From Calliopum simillimum (taxonomy: Eukaryota > Arthropoda > Insecta > Diptera > Lauxaniidae): a DNA stretch of 64,000 bases. The position numbers and the translations under genes are program-made. This document shows positions 22,080 through 35,600 of the stretch, in pieces; within the stretch, counting starts at the first letter, position 1; every line of letters starts with the position of its first letter. The notes under the pieces were generated by a model. That model made no database searches and was not told the DNA's origin. It saw only the letters and a list, made by a program, of their open reading frames with translations. The DNA lies in NCBI GenBank assembly GCA_951812925.1, contig OX638370.1, positions 122,588,897 to 122,652,896 on the forward strand, given 5' to 3'.

Positions 22080-24140
22080 AAAAAATTGAAATACGTATTA
22101 CAGTGCAAATGCATTTTCCATAAATCATCTGAAGGTATTTCTGGTTATAAACATTTCAATTTAAAAGCGGTGGTTTTTGTTATTGTACACAAGAAGGTGT
22201 TAATTTCAAATTGTTTCTCCCAATGAAAAATAACATTTGATGATCAAAATACAATCTACGAAGCCGCAAGAGCATCGTAAAGGTTTGCACATACCTCAAC
22301 TATCGTTAGAGGCGTCAAGAAAGTTCCAATTGTCGCTGCCAGGTGATATGAATAAAATGACATTCACGTTGTATTGCACTATTTAGCTATACTTTCCTTG
22401 CAGTGCAGTAAGCCTCTGGTGTTGATTATTGAATTTTTCCGCACTTTCAACATTTTTAAACTTTTCCAATTTTTCACTCTTACAGTTCACAGTAACAAAA
22501 ATAAAAAATACTTCTACTAAATATCATAAGCAGTAATATTATTTAGCATCAATTTTGTATATGTCATCAAATTACTAACGATGAGATGATAAATTCCTAA
22601 GTGACATTAAAAAAGCAGACAATGGGTTATGATTGTATCTTTTAAACTTTACAAGTAACAATACATTTCATTCAAATGTAATATAATAGCAGTGACATAG
22701 TCCGGAATTGCCGTCTGTAAACTTTAAAAATAAAATATTAAATACTTAAATACATATTTATGTAGTTAAGTATATATGTATGTTTCTGTTAAAGAATGTA
22801 AGATTATAGATTTTTCTCTATTCACCACATGTTGTAGAGGGCGTGAATATTTAACTTCTTTATTGGAAGCTGCCGAATTGCATTGTATAAATAAAACATT
22901 AATCCCACATGCAAGCAATTTTCTTAAGTCGACCCCAACTCACGCGGATCATAAATTCAAATCTCATTTGATTGGCTTCGTTTTCTAAAATTACAAAAAA
23001 CTTTTATCAAATGAAAATTGAAATTTAATTTTACATAATCGTGTAACGTAATCTTTCTTTGCTGATGATGTTAATGGCGTTGATGATTCAATCGTTGCAC
23101 AGTCTTTGAGTCTGTCAGTCAGTCCCCATGTCATTCGACCATGTGGTCTGAAACACGTTTGGCATTGCACTTGAACTTGGAACGTGCCTATGTTGTTGTT
23201 GTTGTTGCTAATAGTGTAGCTGTTATTACTTTGCCAGCGGCGTCCATGATTTCATTTGGGAATTCCTACGTGCCGGCTGCACTGCCACCCGCCTTAATCT
23301 TTTCTCAACTATCTAATGGGAGCTACGAAACATGTTGCTGTGGAGGTAAATATTTAACTTATGAAAGTAGGAACTGTCTATGATGATTTGCTATTTTTAG
23401 CAAGGCAAATAAACTTCTCAAATGATTTGCTGAGCATTTGATGTGGTAAATTAAGTTTCAATTAAGATGCGCTCTTAGTTGTTCTCAGCTTGTGCATATG
23501 GCTCTGTCATTTGCGGCTTATACTATTTATAAACACTTTAATGAGTATAAATACAATAACATCCGCGTAAGTTTTACAGATGTGAAGTTAACTTATGTTA
23601 ATTTGCATCCTAATGGTCGCTAAAGAATAGAGTTTTCTTAAGATTTCCGATTTCCAATTTAAAAGTGAGACCCATTCAGACATACCAATCCTCAATTATC
23701 TTTAAGTTTCATTAAAAATGCCTAGAAATTCTATGGGTAGAAAAGTGTTTTTCTGTAACATTTGGGGTTTATAGGACAAATGGAGAAAAAAATAGTTCAT
23801 ACTACTAAATTTCTATATTTTTACTTACAATTACAAACTATTTTGACATTTACACCACTGACCCATATGCTGAAGATGTATAAAGTTTGTATACTTACTA
23901 AGTAAATGTCTATCGAAACTCAAATATGAGTATAAATTTTGATAGAATTATTAAGTAAAATTGGCAGAAAGCGTAATTTACTCTACGTATAGGAAAATGT
24001 AGGCAATTAAAAGTAAATATTACTTTATTTTTTCACTACATTTTGTTTGCAAACATTACTTTACGGAACCATCAAATAGTTCGTATGTTTACTTATATTA
24101 AAAATCTAGGTTTAATTACTACAATTTTTAACTACTGAAG
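22080..24140. other. Intergenic between troponin C and repeats; no gene seen
   Basis: Frames at 22776-22988 and 23141-23383 are unsupported; the second runs through a (TTG)n repeat near 23190. No promoter or RNA gene recognised. Confidence 0.5.
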
Positions 24141-24142
24141 TC

Positions 24143-24543
24143 TGAGAGTCGCGGGACCCTGCCAGTGCATCCTTAAAGTTTTGTCAGTTTCTACTCGAAG
24201 CATCTGTTAGTACATATCTTCAAAGACAGAACATTATCCATGAAAATTTATTGAAAGAGTCATATGAAAAAAAACCATATTTGGGCAAAAAGATGCTTCT
24301 AATAATTAAAGCGGCTTGGAAAATATTAGTTTTTTCATTTTAATCGTTTAATGAAAATAAAAACTGTCATCATCCACTAAGAAAACAATGATACAGTAAA
24401 TTTTCATTAAATTTTCTAGGAGAATGTTCTGCTTCGAGTAGAAACTAACAAAAACTCGAACTTTGTAGAACAACATTTTTTTTTTTTGGGCTTCATGGAG
24501 CACTTTAGGGACGTTTTGGTTGGTAGGGTCGCGTGACCCTCAG
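24143..24543. repeat. Possible foldback with GTCGCGGGACCCT ends
   Basis: CTGAGAGTCGCGGGACCCTG at the left faces GGGTCGCGTGACCCTCAG at the right, and inner CTACTCGAAGC / GCTTCGAGTAGAAAC segments are inverted too. It may be a degenerate MITE. Confidence 0.45.
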
Positions 24544-26165
24544 AATGTTTTGGCAGTTTTTCTTTGGTGCTTTACAATATCTAAGCTACACCACAACAAA
24601 ATTTCAGTTTTATAACTTCTCGATTAATTTTCAATGAATTTTTGCATGTTTAAAGGATATACAGTCTGATGATGTAACCAGAAAAGGCCCTCCAGAACAA
24701 ACATTTTGTGAATAGTTTCCCCTCAGCTGTTAATATCAAAAATCTCAGATTTGTAAAAATTTTGTTAGTCGCAGGGTTCAGTAGGTCTTAGGCTATTAAA
24801 AAAACATAGACATTCGTTATTTCAGCTTATGCTTTTTCAAAGACGAAAAGAAATCGATGATAACCATGATAAAGCAACCTATCCAAGAGCAAAATTGGCA
24901 ATTCAAAATAAAAAAATTTTAAATTTTCTTCATTCAATCGCTTTTCATAAAGTCAAAGCAAGACATTTTTTCATCTCAATAATTAACAATCGTTTATTGA
25001 GAAATTTTTAAGCAAATATCTACAAATCTCTTAGATCTTATTGAAAACATAAAGGTAAATGGTACTTGGTTTTTTCCAAATAATAAAACAACAAATTGTC
25101 ATATAAATGTCACTATTTGTGCAATCTGTGATGGTAACAATCACATGATGACATGAGCCCGAACATGCCATATACCTTGCCATGCTGCATTTCTTCAACA
25201 AGTCAGCGCTCCACTCTTGTCCCCCTCTACCTTCCCTTGGCAGCGTACTGCAAAAACTGTGTCATAATTTGGTCGATGACGATGATTTCCGTTCGATAAA
25301 CGATAAAATCCATCAACGATAACGAGTTCACGATGCTGACTGACTGGCAGATGAGTTATCTTGACATGATATCTCTAGTAAAAAAAATGAAAAAATTACG
25401 ACGAAACAAAACGAAAGAAGCAGACGAAGTAAAACGTTAATAATTACAAAAGCAAATTAAACTACGGCAAATGTTGTCATCTCTTTGCGATCAAATTTAT
25501 GCGATTCCATGTGATAAACTCACAGTGCGGCGTTGTAGCAGCGCGGGAAATTCCATCAAAAAGAAAATGCAGAAGATTCCTAATACGGTTTCGTGTCGAA
25601 CGGATGTGCCGTCGCACAGTGGCGACATCTCGCATTTCTCGTTGCAAAAATCATAGCTTCTGAACCATTCAAGATATTTTAATTCTGTTTTCGGCTGTGG
25701 ATAGAAAACTCTCATAGCTATACGATTTCAAATTTCCTTTAGATTGATTGCATTGCCCGGTAAAAAGCAATGTTTTGTTAAAGTTCGATTTTCTATAAAT
25801 TACATTTGTATTGCTAGGAAAATACCGGAACGGTCAAATATTTTAGAAACTAAACGTTAAATCAAAAAATAAAAAAAGCACATGCCCATTAATTTTCAGA
25901 GATCTATACAACGAAATGAATCTTAACCCCCTCTCACACCCCGACGACACATTCCTTTAACCAGTTGACAAAGTATTCAACCTATATATGAATGGGTTTA
26001 TTTGAAAGCGGAATAAGTCCAATTCCGGAAAAATTGAGTTTATGGTAGTTATAGCTAGCTATATATGTCCTCTTTTTATATTGAAAATTACAGACTCGTT
26101 AGACCACGATTTCATCAAAAATTACTCAAAAGAATTTTTCATGAAAAACATTTTTACAAAAATGA
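24544..26165. other. No gene seen
   Basis: Intergenic. A GTCGCACAGTGGCGACAT motif near 25610 is echoed inverted near 29025 (ATGTCGCCAGTGTGCGGCGAC), perhaps a dispersed repeat. Confidence 0.45.
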
Positions 26166-26472
26166 TTTTTTTGAAAGTGGAATGAGTCCATTTTTTCATC
26201 TACTGCTATGCAGAAGATTGTGCTTTTAAATCAATTTAAAAATATTGGCAAGCGTTATTAAACCGGTGTTAAGTGTTTACCACTGTAAAGTAATCAAATT
26301 TTGCTATGCTGTAAAAATTTTTACAAGTGTAATAGAAAATATTATTTAGCTACCAACAATGAAAATACATTGATGGTCGGAGCTTACTGTTCAGTGTTTT
26401 TGAGTAAAACAACAATAAAAACACAAAAAACAAGGCAAAAATACACATAAATAAAAAAACCAAAAAAATGTA

Positions 26473-27343
26473 GAGTAAGTTTGGGTAATGTGGTTACCTT
26501 TTTTCTTTTCCGCCAATTTCTACCAAAGTAATGGTAGTAGGTTAGTTTGGTCAATTAATTAGTATTAGTTATTCTATTATTTTTACTATTATATAATTTA
26601 TAAACTAAAATATTAACTTCTTCCAGCGTGAGGCCAGATAAATTGACAGTACCTAAAAATAGCTGAAAAAGAAAAGTGTTGGGCAATGTGGATCACCCTG
26701 TCCATTTCCTAAAGTAATACCGTTATTCGCAACTTTTGTTGACTTAAAGTTGAGTTGTATTATTTTAGATTATAATTGCTATACAATAGCTGTAAAGGCT
26801 TATTAAAGAATATTTTTTAGTAAGATAAACCAAATTCATACTAACAAATGAATAAGTCATAAGGAATACAGAATCAGACGTAAAATAGTGCACCATATTA
26901 CTCAAACCCGGGTATCCCACACAAGTAATTAGCTTTTTAAGGTGTAATAGTAATCAGCGATAAATAATATGGGGTAGGTCACATTACCCGAAAACATAAC
27001 TTTTTTTAAATAATCATTAAATAAAAACAATGTAAAATCAGACGTACTTATGCATTTTTTCGTTAAATAATAGCTCCACAAATGCATTAGAGTTATTTGA
27101 ATTTTAGAAAACAGAGTTCTGAGGAAATTATTTAGCTATTCAGTACGTACTAAAGAAAGTCAATTTGACCTCACAGCTTATATTAAGAAATTGCACACGT
27201 GTAAGGAGCATAACAGAAAAGCCAAAGAGCGTAAAGAATATGTTTTTCGAGCTTTAATATGTACAAATAACCAGAATTGTTACACATGGGAAATAAAGGG
27301 TGCACCACATTACCCAAATAGTCCACATTACCCTAACTTACTA
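26473..27343. mobile_element. MITE nested in the 2.14-kb element, 871 bp
   Basis: Ends GAGTAAGTTTGGGTAATGTGG-like and the complement of TAGTAAGTTAGGGTAATGTGG, flanked by TA on both sides, as in Tc1/mariner-type MITEs. Internal GGGCAATGTGGATCACC and TCACATTACCCG motifs repeat the terminal sequence. Confidence 0.7.
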
Positions 27344-27669
27344 TATCGGAAGGCTGGTTTGCGTTACTAGTTTCGGGACCCACCACAGTTGAAAATTGAC
27401 TATAATAAGTCAATTCCTCATCAGACGCTTTGCCGACATCTTATAGAATTCTGCAAGCATACTTTATTTAACTTTTAGCATAGATTAGACGAGAATCACA
27501 GCTACAAGAAAAACACAGCACATGCAAAAATTCCAATTTCTTTGTTTTATTCCTTTATATGCATTGCCCTGCCGTTGTGAGTCATCGATATTATACTATT
27601 TTTGCATAGCGCTTCGTTTGCAAGGTATTTTTCCGAGACAAAACGAAGTAATAAAATGGAATAATGGTA

Positions 27670-28046
27670 GAATTAGCCAAGAAGTAGCGTTTCGTAACGT
27701 GACTTCTGTCAAAATCTACCAAATGGCAGAAGCGTGTAAGCGATTAGTGAAATCGTAAAGTAGCGGTACGCAACGTTGAGACCTGTTGAAATTAGATTTT
27801 CAAACGTCACACTACGTTGTTAGATAAAATAAATTAAATTTGGATGTAATAAATGGAATTTTTTGAACAAATTAATTAAAATAAGTATGATAATGGATGC
27901 TTGTTTACAAAAACTGGAATTTTTCAAGTAATTTTTAAGTTGTAAGGTGACATTTCGAACGTTGCTTACCGTTTTCACTAATCGATACTACGTTGACAAG
28001 CAACCGTAACGTTACGTTACGAAACGGTACTTCTTGGCTAATTTCA
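27670..28046. mobile_element. MITE nested in the 2.14-kb element, ~377 bp
   Basis: GAATTAGCCAAGAAGTAGCG and the complement of GAAATTAGCCAAGAAGTACC form its ends; both continue into TTTCGTAACGT. The frame at 27522-27758 overlaps it and is not a gene. Confidence 0.7.
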
Positions 28047-28308
28047 GCATAAGTCATACAAAAGTATAACAAATTTTTAAATTTATTATAAATGAAAGTG
28101 GAATAAGTCCATTCAGACCAAAAAAACTCAACTATTTTCTATTACACTTGTAAAAATTTTTACAGCATAACAAAATTTGATAAATTAACAGTGGTAAACA
28201 CTTAACACCGGGTTAATAACGCTTGCCAATATTTTTAAATTGAGTCGTATGCAAACTCTTTAATATCTCAGTTTATGAAAAAGTGGATTTATTCCACTTT
28301 CAAAAAAA

Positions 28309-31300
28309 CCCTTTCATATGATGAATTTAACTCAAAAATAAAACTTTTTTTAACTTTAAGAGGCTGTAAAAACAAAGCCACTGGCCCGAATGGGCTAAAA
28401 TTTTTAAATCCTTTAGCTTCTAGCATTTTTTTATCCGATGCGAGTATCAGATTTGTAAAAGGGACCCACTCGAAATTGATTTTTGAAACGCCTTTTCGTA
28501 AAATGACGTCATAGGTTTCCTGATGAAAATCGTAATAACTCATAAAACCGCAAATTCCCGCAGCAAGAATTTTTATATCGTATTCGGAATGGTTGGGCCT
28601 ATTTAGTTTTTGTGGTCCGAAAAATATCTTCTTCGACCTTTTTTTTGAAATTCCATTCGAAGTTGAAAAAAAGGGTAAAAATGTGTTTCAGAAAAGTATA
28701 GTGCAGTCACCTCCGATATTAAAAAGAAAGTCATTTATTTTTAGTGTTTGTTGACCGCTTATGGCATTTATGAAAAAAAAAAAATTAACTTTTCTTTCAT
28801 AAGTTGTAGAAAATTTGAACCTAATCTTGAATAAAAAAAAAAAATAAAAACTTAAAAAAACCATCGACTTTGACCAGCTCTACAAAGCGAACCATTTCTT
28901 CAAATGAGTTAAAATTTTATATTCTTGAGTATCGAGTATTTGTCTATCGAACTGCATCATTAGGTTTTCGATTTTCCACAACACCAAAATTGATTTTCGC
29001 AGCCACTTTTGAGAAATGTCGCCAGTGTGCGGCGACAGCCTGCAGTTGGAGTAACAATGTACTATAATCCGTGAAGTGGATGCCATAATGAATTCAATAG
29101 AATTAATGTACTCTTTACTTTAAAGCAAAGGGGGAGGCGCTGCATACCACGATGTTACACCAATGTCTCGCTGACTGACTGACTGAATTTTCTGTAGCAA
29201 CTCTCAATGTGCTAATGCTGCTCTTTTGGAATGCGATAGTTGTGCTTTTTTACAGACGATTGTTTTACCTTTTTGACTGATTCACTTGACTTGAGAATTA
29301 TAGATGTGCGATTTTCGTAAGTTGCCGTTGCTGGTGATGTTTTGGATGAGTAACAGCAATTGCTTGAATTTATTGGTGTTAATATTGTTAATTTACATAT
29401 TTTAGTGATATTGTGTAATGCAATTTTTTTTTACGAATTTTGGGATTTTTGAAATCCATTTTTTATTTTTACGTTTACCGTTCTTAAGTATTTTATATTG
29501 ATCAAACCATGATGGCAACATTTAGATCAGAAGATTGCACTTTTTTTGATCTACATCTGTTAAAAACTTTACATTGCACATATTCCATATAAAAAAGATT
29601 AATAAAAAACTACAACAGACCCTCAAATTGCTCTCATTTGGTTTTTGAGATATTTTAACCTAAATAGCGAAAAAGACCTTTTCGCGATTTTAGAAGCTAT
29701 AGAACTAGAAAACAGAGCGTTCAGTCGTAAAATCCGATAAAGTAATTTAAAAATCCAATACATTTCTTTAAAACCAAATTCAAATGCTTTTGACACCAAT
29801 ATTTTCTGCGAAATATCGTAATGAAAAACCAATTTGCATCAGGTTTTGGATAACGATATGAATGCTCGAGAACGCATGCTAAAATAAGAGAGGGTGAATA
29901 TTTATCTACATCTATTTTTCGAACATTAATTTTTAATTTATAATAAAAAAAGAACAAAAAAAAGTTGGAATGCCAAATCCCTTTCCTGTATCTGACAAAA
30001 AGATGTCTATAAGATTAAAAAAATGTTCGATAACTTCAGTCAATACTCAATGCTCTCAACTTTGTCATTATGTCAACTAAAATGATTCGAAGTAATATTT
30101 ATTAATTCCATTCGTTACAATTACAAATAATGGTTCAGCGATGACTACGACTATAACGACACATTATTAGATTTGACCTTTTTGAAATCATTTCAGTCGA
30201 ATGTCGTCATCACACGTATGCTTGGGGCACAAAGCAAGTTTCATCACAACAACAGCAATAACAATAACAATAACAATAAAACTGTGGCATCTCACTGGAA
30301 CTCTCGTGCGAACGAACCGCCATTGATGTAGAAGCGATCACTACGGTTTATGTTGACTTGAAAGTTGAGTTATTAACATTAATGGAAGAGCAGTATCTCA
30401 CCTACCGCCGCTAAAACGATGGGGCACAATTAAATATCATTGTCGATTGTAAATCTGTGTATTTACGAGTAGAAGAGTTCAACTGAAAACATAAAGTTAA
30501 GACAAAAATATTAATTAAGTAGCTCATTGCAATTGTAGTTGCAGCATGCAATGCTATTTTAGGAATTTCTTATTACAATCCACTTAACAAGAAAAATTAC
30601 GACAAATCCTGTTCGCCAATGTTAAAAGCAAAAGTGCTAAATGCTGAGAGATTATCTAAAATTTTCGAATTTGGAGTTACTACTAAGATCATCAATCTTC
30701 AATTTAAGTAAAATAATTCTCCACAGATATGAAAGTACATTTTATCGACCCGTATTTGTTCAGTAGAGTTAAGTTTTATGGAAAAAAAAATAAAGTTGCT
30801 TGGAATTGGAATCCCAGCACGAAATTATTCTCTTCGATGGTAATAAGCATCATATAAAATTCGATACATTTAATGCTTCCCAAACCATTTTGAAGCCCGA
30901 AAGGTGGTCATGAAAATGCAAAAAAATTATGCTTTAAAATTTAAACTGTTCAACTTTTTACATGGATTTGAACCCGCTTAATTCTTCATACTGATAAAAG
31001 TTGGGTCAAATCTGGAGAATAGAGTGGGTGCGGAAGAAATTCAAAGCGTAATTCGTGCAATTTTTTCATCTTAACCAAAGACTTGTCACACGCATATCAG
31101 CGTTATACAAGGCAAAAAAATGTTTTCTATACGATTTTCATGGGAGATGAAACTTTTGTACATTACTGTGATATTGCTTCCAATTTTTTTCACTGTAAGA
31201 ATTCATAAAAACTTTATATCATTCGCATTCCGTTAAACAGAAAAAAATAACAGATACGCCTATATTTTAATTTTAAGAAATATTTAATGACAATATTTAT

Positions 31301-32270
31301 TACCTACCTTTCAATTTCAAAATCACGACAAAATTTCAAAATATTCCAACGAATAAATTTTAAAAGCGGCAATTGAACAAGAAACGTAACACCGACCATC
31401 AGCAGCGGCTACAACACTATTCACCATCACACCATCATCATCATCATCATCAACAATCAGCAGCGTCGGTATCATCAGCATTCGATAAATTGCAGTTTCA
31501 GTTGCAATTTATTGACATCCGTCCAGACAAACTGAACGAAATCGAATTTTTGTTCTCAGCACCTTTGAAGCCGATCAGTAGCCGAATGAACAGACATTAA
31601 ATTCGCATCTAAATTGAAACAAGAGGCACAACTCAAATGGAAAAAGAGACTCTGGGGATGATTTTCGGGCTAAAGCATCTTCCACTGCTACTCTTTGGTT
31701 ACAACTGACGTATCTGTCACTGCTGCTATTAATGTAGAACTCTATTGCTGCTGCGGCCGCTGTTGTCACGATCGATTGACGATGAATTTACGAGTACATT
31801 AACAACAACAATTACACGAACATTAACGGATGCGCTCGCTCTCGCACAACCCACATTTTGTAGCCTCCCTCTCCTTTTAGACAAAAAAAAAAAAAAAATT
31901 GTTTTTCTTGCTGCTGCTGCTGCATGTGGTAGATGGCAACACTGGCTATTGCCACCGTTGGCATGTGATCGTGTTTGTTGAACCTGTTGTTGTTTTTGTT
32001 CGTACAAATTCGTTTGGTACTTGAATACACAATTCTCTATTAGAATGTTGTTATTGTTGTTGTAATTGTTATTGTTATTGCCATCGCTGTTGTTGTCGTA
32101 GTTTTTGCCTAATAGATGGATGATGCTCCCTGTAAAAACAGCAACAATACAAAAATGCCATAATACGTATATCTTAAAGGAAAATCTCTTAATTTATATG
32201 CAAGTATTTTTAGTTGGCAACTCTATTTGTTGCATTTTTTTCATTAGGTTGGCGCTCATCGTAAAAAGTA
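28309..32270. other. Intergenic upstream of the cuticle gene; no gene seen
   Basis: Mostly AT-rich; simple repeats (AACAAT)n near 30260, (CAT)n near 31440 and (CTG)n near 31910. The His-rich frame at 31373-31600 is the CAT repeat read in frame. Regulatory DNA for the cuticle gene may lie at 31.3-32.3 kb, where GC content rises, but no site was identified. Confidence 0.5.
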
Positions 32271-32276
32271 CACGGG

Positions 32277-32283
32277 TATAAAA
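32277..32283 (+). promoter_or_regulatory. TATA box of the cuticle gene
   Basis: TATAAAA in the context GGGTATAAAAG, about 35 bp before an initiator-like ACATTAG near 32310. This gives a 5' UTR of roughly 285 nt before the ATG at 32597. TATA-driven promoters are usual for insect cuticle genes. The start site is inferred. Confidence 0.6.
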
Positions 32284-32596
32284 GTCAGGGCACAAAAATG
32301 TTTAAAGACACATTAGTTGCAACAATAGGACCGCACATAGCCAGCCATAAGGAGTGAAAGCAAAAAAATTTGGATTAAAGGATTACAAAAAATAGAACAT
32401 TTCTCGAAAATATAAAAAAAAAATATATCAAATGAAAACTATTGTAATGTGTTGTTGAAAAATCGAAAAGAACTTTATCGGAAATCAGAATAATATTTGA
32501 ACAAGTGTTTTTTGACTAATCCACTTAAAGGATTTTTAAAAAGAAATTGCTGTGACATTTAAAGAAAACAATAATAAATTGAATTAACAGCACAAA

Positions 32597-32605
32597 ATGC
32601 GTGTG
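32597..32605 (+). CDS. Cpr47Ef: Cuticle gene coding exon 1 (three codons)
   Basis: ATG CGT GTG followed directly by donor GTGAGT at 32606 (phase 0). Joined to the LLFVTLLAVTHGA of exon 2 it makes a complete signal peptide with a basic residue before the hydrophobic core, which is what exon 2 lacks by itself. A TATA box lies about 320 bp upstream. The distance to exon 2 (21.7 kb) makes this an inference, but no nearer candidate was seen. Confidence 0.75.
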
Positions 32606-35600
32606 GTGAGTTCGACAAAAAAAATATTTTAGCGTGGTGAATTTGATCTGTGTGATACATTCGTACCTATACATTATACCTATACACACGTATGTATGTG
32701 TATGCTATAAGTATGCATGTGCGTAGTGAAAATGTTACCGTGACCTGCATTCACTATACAGTAGTTTATTTCTATTATACCCATTTAAAAGAAATTCGGT
32801 CTCTACAAAAACTACCCATACCTACATAACAAAAAAGACTGATATAAGTTCTGAATAAAAAATATTACACTGAGGAAACTCGAAATTTATAAAATATTGG
32901 GGGTTATCATGATTCAATATTCCCGGTGAATTTTACTCTTGCTGCTGTGCATTCTCTATTGCAGTCTGAGAAAAAATTACCCGGGAATATTGATACACGG
33001 TAACCCCCATTGTGTCATTTGCGTTATTTTACCTAGACATATGTACTTACATAGAAGATAGAGCATAAAAATTTTGTTTACTGCAAAGTTTTTTTGTGAA
33101 TGTAATGCCCACTATATCTATCTACACTCTATGAATGGTGAAATAGTTAAAATTAAAATCAAATAAGTAGCTCAAGAAATTATATTTGTAATAGAGTGAA
33201 TTGCATATATTTATGTAATGATATCAATGTTTATTTTTTTACGAAACACCAAATATTTTCAAAAAGCAAATACAAACAATAAAGCAAAAATAAAAAACGG
33301 CTTTCCTTCGCTTCTTGTTTTCTATGATTGTTTTTTTGATTTGATTTGATTGATGCTTTCTATACTTCTCCTTTTACATAAGACGCTTAAGAGTCAAAAC
33401 GAAAAGCGAAACAGAACTAAGGTTCAAAATAAAAATTTTTTCTGTGTTCCCCTTTGTTTTTGGACTTCGCTTCCCTAAAGAATCATCTTGACTGGATAGA
33501 TTCAAGCAAATAATAAAGTAACATTTTCCTCAGATTCACTCGAAGAATTTGGTGAAAGATGCTAGTCAATACGTTAACACAAGTGATAGCAATGGATATA
33601 AGTATGTACATAAATACTAGGGCTCTCAAATCCAAGCTTTTGCTTGAAAAAGCTTATTTTGCATATTATGGAGATTTTTTCGGTATTTTGCATATTTAAG
33701 GGGAACATGCTTAATAATGCATATTTTCGTAGTTTTTAAGTGCCAGCACTTCAAATTATTTTTGTTCACACTACACATAGAGCCTATTCATTCACTCTCA
33801 ATAAGATGTAACAGACTTTTTATATGGCTGTGATCATCTCACTTTTTTCGAATTTTGCAGTTGGGTTCTCTGATTTTTATAAAAATTCACAGAGATGTTC
33901 TAAGTGCTTAGCATGGAGACCTCTCATTATTATTTTTGGGAAAAAAATTTTTTTTTCCAAGTTATGGGCATGGAACTTCAGAAAGTCCAAGTGGTGTTTT
34001 TGCGAAAAATCGATGCAATTTTTTTTTCTAAGTCCCGCCATTTTGTCAAAAATAAATTTTTTAAATTTTTGTTTTCGGATTCTTGTAGCATTTTAAACGT
34101 TAATTTATTTTCCATTTTCAAATTTGGAAAATTTTGAAAATTTACAAAATGGCGGCCATTTTTTGAAAAATCTTAAAAGTTGATTATCTGAAAATAATAT
34201 GCTTTTTATTTTTTTATTTTTTTTTTACAAAAAGGTGAATAAAATACAAACATTTTGTAGAAGACTTGTTTTGCGCTAAATGGCTGCGAGAGCCACAGGA
34301 ACTTTTTTTCTAAAAAGTCACGTGACAATTTTTTTAACTTTGTTTTGTGCTTTCATTTACACCCACTAGGTGGCCAAAAAAAAAAAATTTCAAAGTACAA
34401 GGATATAACTTCCATTACTTAGAAAATAGAAGCTATAACAAAAAAACCAATATTTCCTATATGAATCAAAAAAATAAGTATTGACGAAATGACGGCCATG
34501 TTTTGAAAAATCTTAGAATCAATTTTCCAAAAAAAAATTTTTTTATTTTTCTTTTTACTTAAGTGTTTTGAAAAACGAATGTTCATCATAACCTTTCAAA
34601 GATTTCATTATAAAAACTTTTAAGAAAAAAAAAATTTTTTTTTTTTTTGAAAAATTGATTTTTAAGATTTTTCAAAACATGGCAGTCATTTCGTCATTAC
34701 TTATTTTTATGATTCATATAGGAAATATTGTTTTTTTTGGTATAGCTTCTATTTTCTAAGTAATGGAAGTTATATCCTTATACTTTGAAATTTTTTTTTT
34801 GGCCACCTAGTGGGTGTAAATGAAAGCACAAAACAAAGTTAAAAAAATTGTCACGTGACTTTTTAGAAAAAAAGTTCCTGTGGCTCTCGCAGCCATTTAG
34901 CGCAAAACAAGTCTTTTACAAAATGTTTGTATTTTATGCACCTTTTTGTAAAAAAAAAATAAAAAAATAAAAAGCATACTATTTTCAGATAATCAACTTT
35001 TAAGATTTTTCAAAAAATGGCCGCCATTTTGTAAATTTTCAAAATTTTCCAAATTTGAAAATGGAAAATAAATTAACGTTTAAAATGCTACAAGAATCCG
35101 AAAACAAAAATTTAAAAAATTTATTTTTGACAAAATGGCGGGACTTAGAAAAAAAAATTGCATCAATTTTTCGCAAAAACACCACTTGGACTTTCTGAAG
35201 TTCCATGCCCATAACTTGGAAAAAAAATTTTTTTTCCCAAAACTAATAATGAGAGGTCTCCATGCTAAGCACTTAGAACATCTCTGTGAATTTTTATAAA
35301 AATCAGAGAACCCAACTGCAAATTTCGAAAAAAGTGAGATGATCACAGCCATATGTTTGTTCATGCTTTTCCTGATCTTAAATTACCACCACAGCCATGG
35401 CTGGAAGCCGCTGACCATTTTGCCGAAGTAAGCTCCATAGTACAACAGATAAGTGATGAAGACTCAGAGGCTATTTGCCGAGCATAGCAGTTATTCAAAG
35501 ACACAGGTCTAAAAGCAAATTTAGCTTACATTAAAACAATTTTATGTGGATAACTTCTTCCATAACGAAGTTGGAAAGTAAGGGGAGAGCAAGGACCTAA

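Larger units (their letters stand above)
26166..28308. mobile_element. 2.14-kb element with ~175-bp inverted repeats
   Basis: Left arm 26166-26341 (TTTTTTTGAAAGTGGAATGA ...) and right arm 28136-28308 are inverted copies, sharing AAATATTGGCAAGCGTTATT and CTGTAAAAATTTTTACA segments. It contains two further inverted-repeat elements. No transposase is seen. Confidence 0.75.

Noticed and set aside
23141..23383. 80-residue frame with AYVVVVVANSVAV
   Set aside because: Runs through a (TTG)n repeat; no signal of a real protein and no neighbouring exon.
31373..31600. 75-residue frame with a poly-His run
   Set aside because: Produced by a (CAT/CAC)n simple repeat; no splice context, no family match, and minus-strand frames overlap it.
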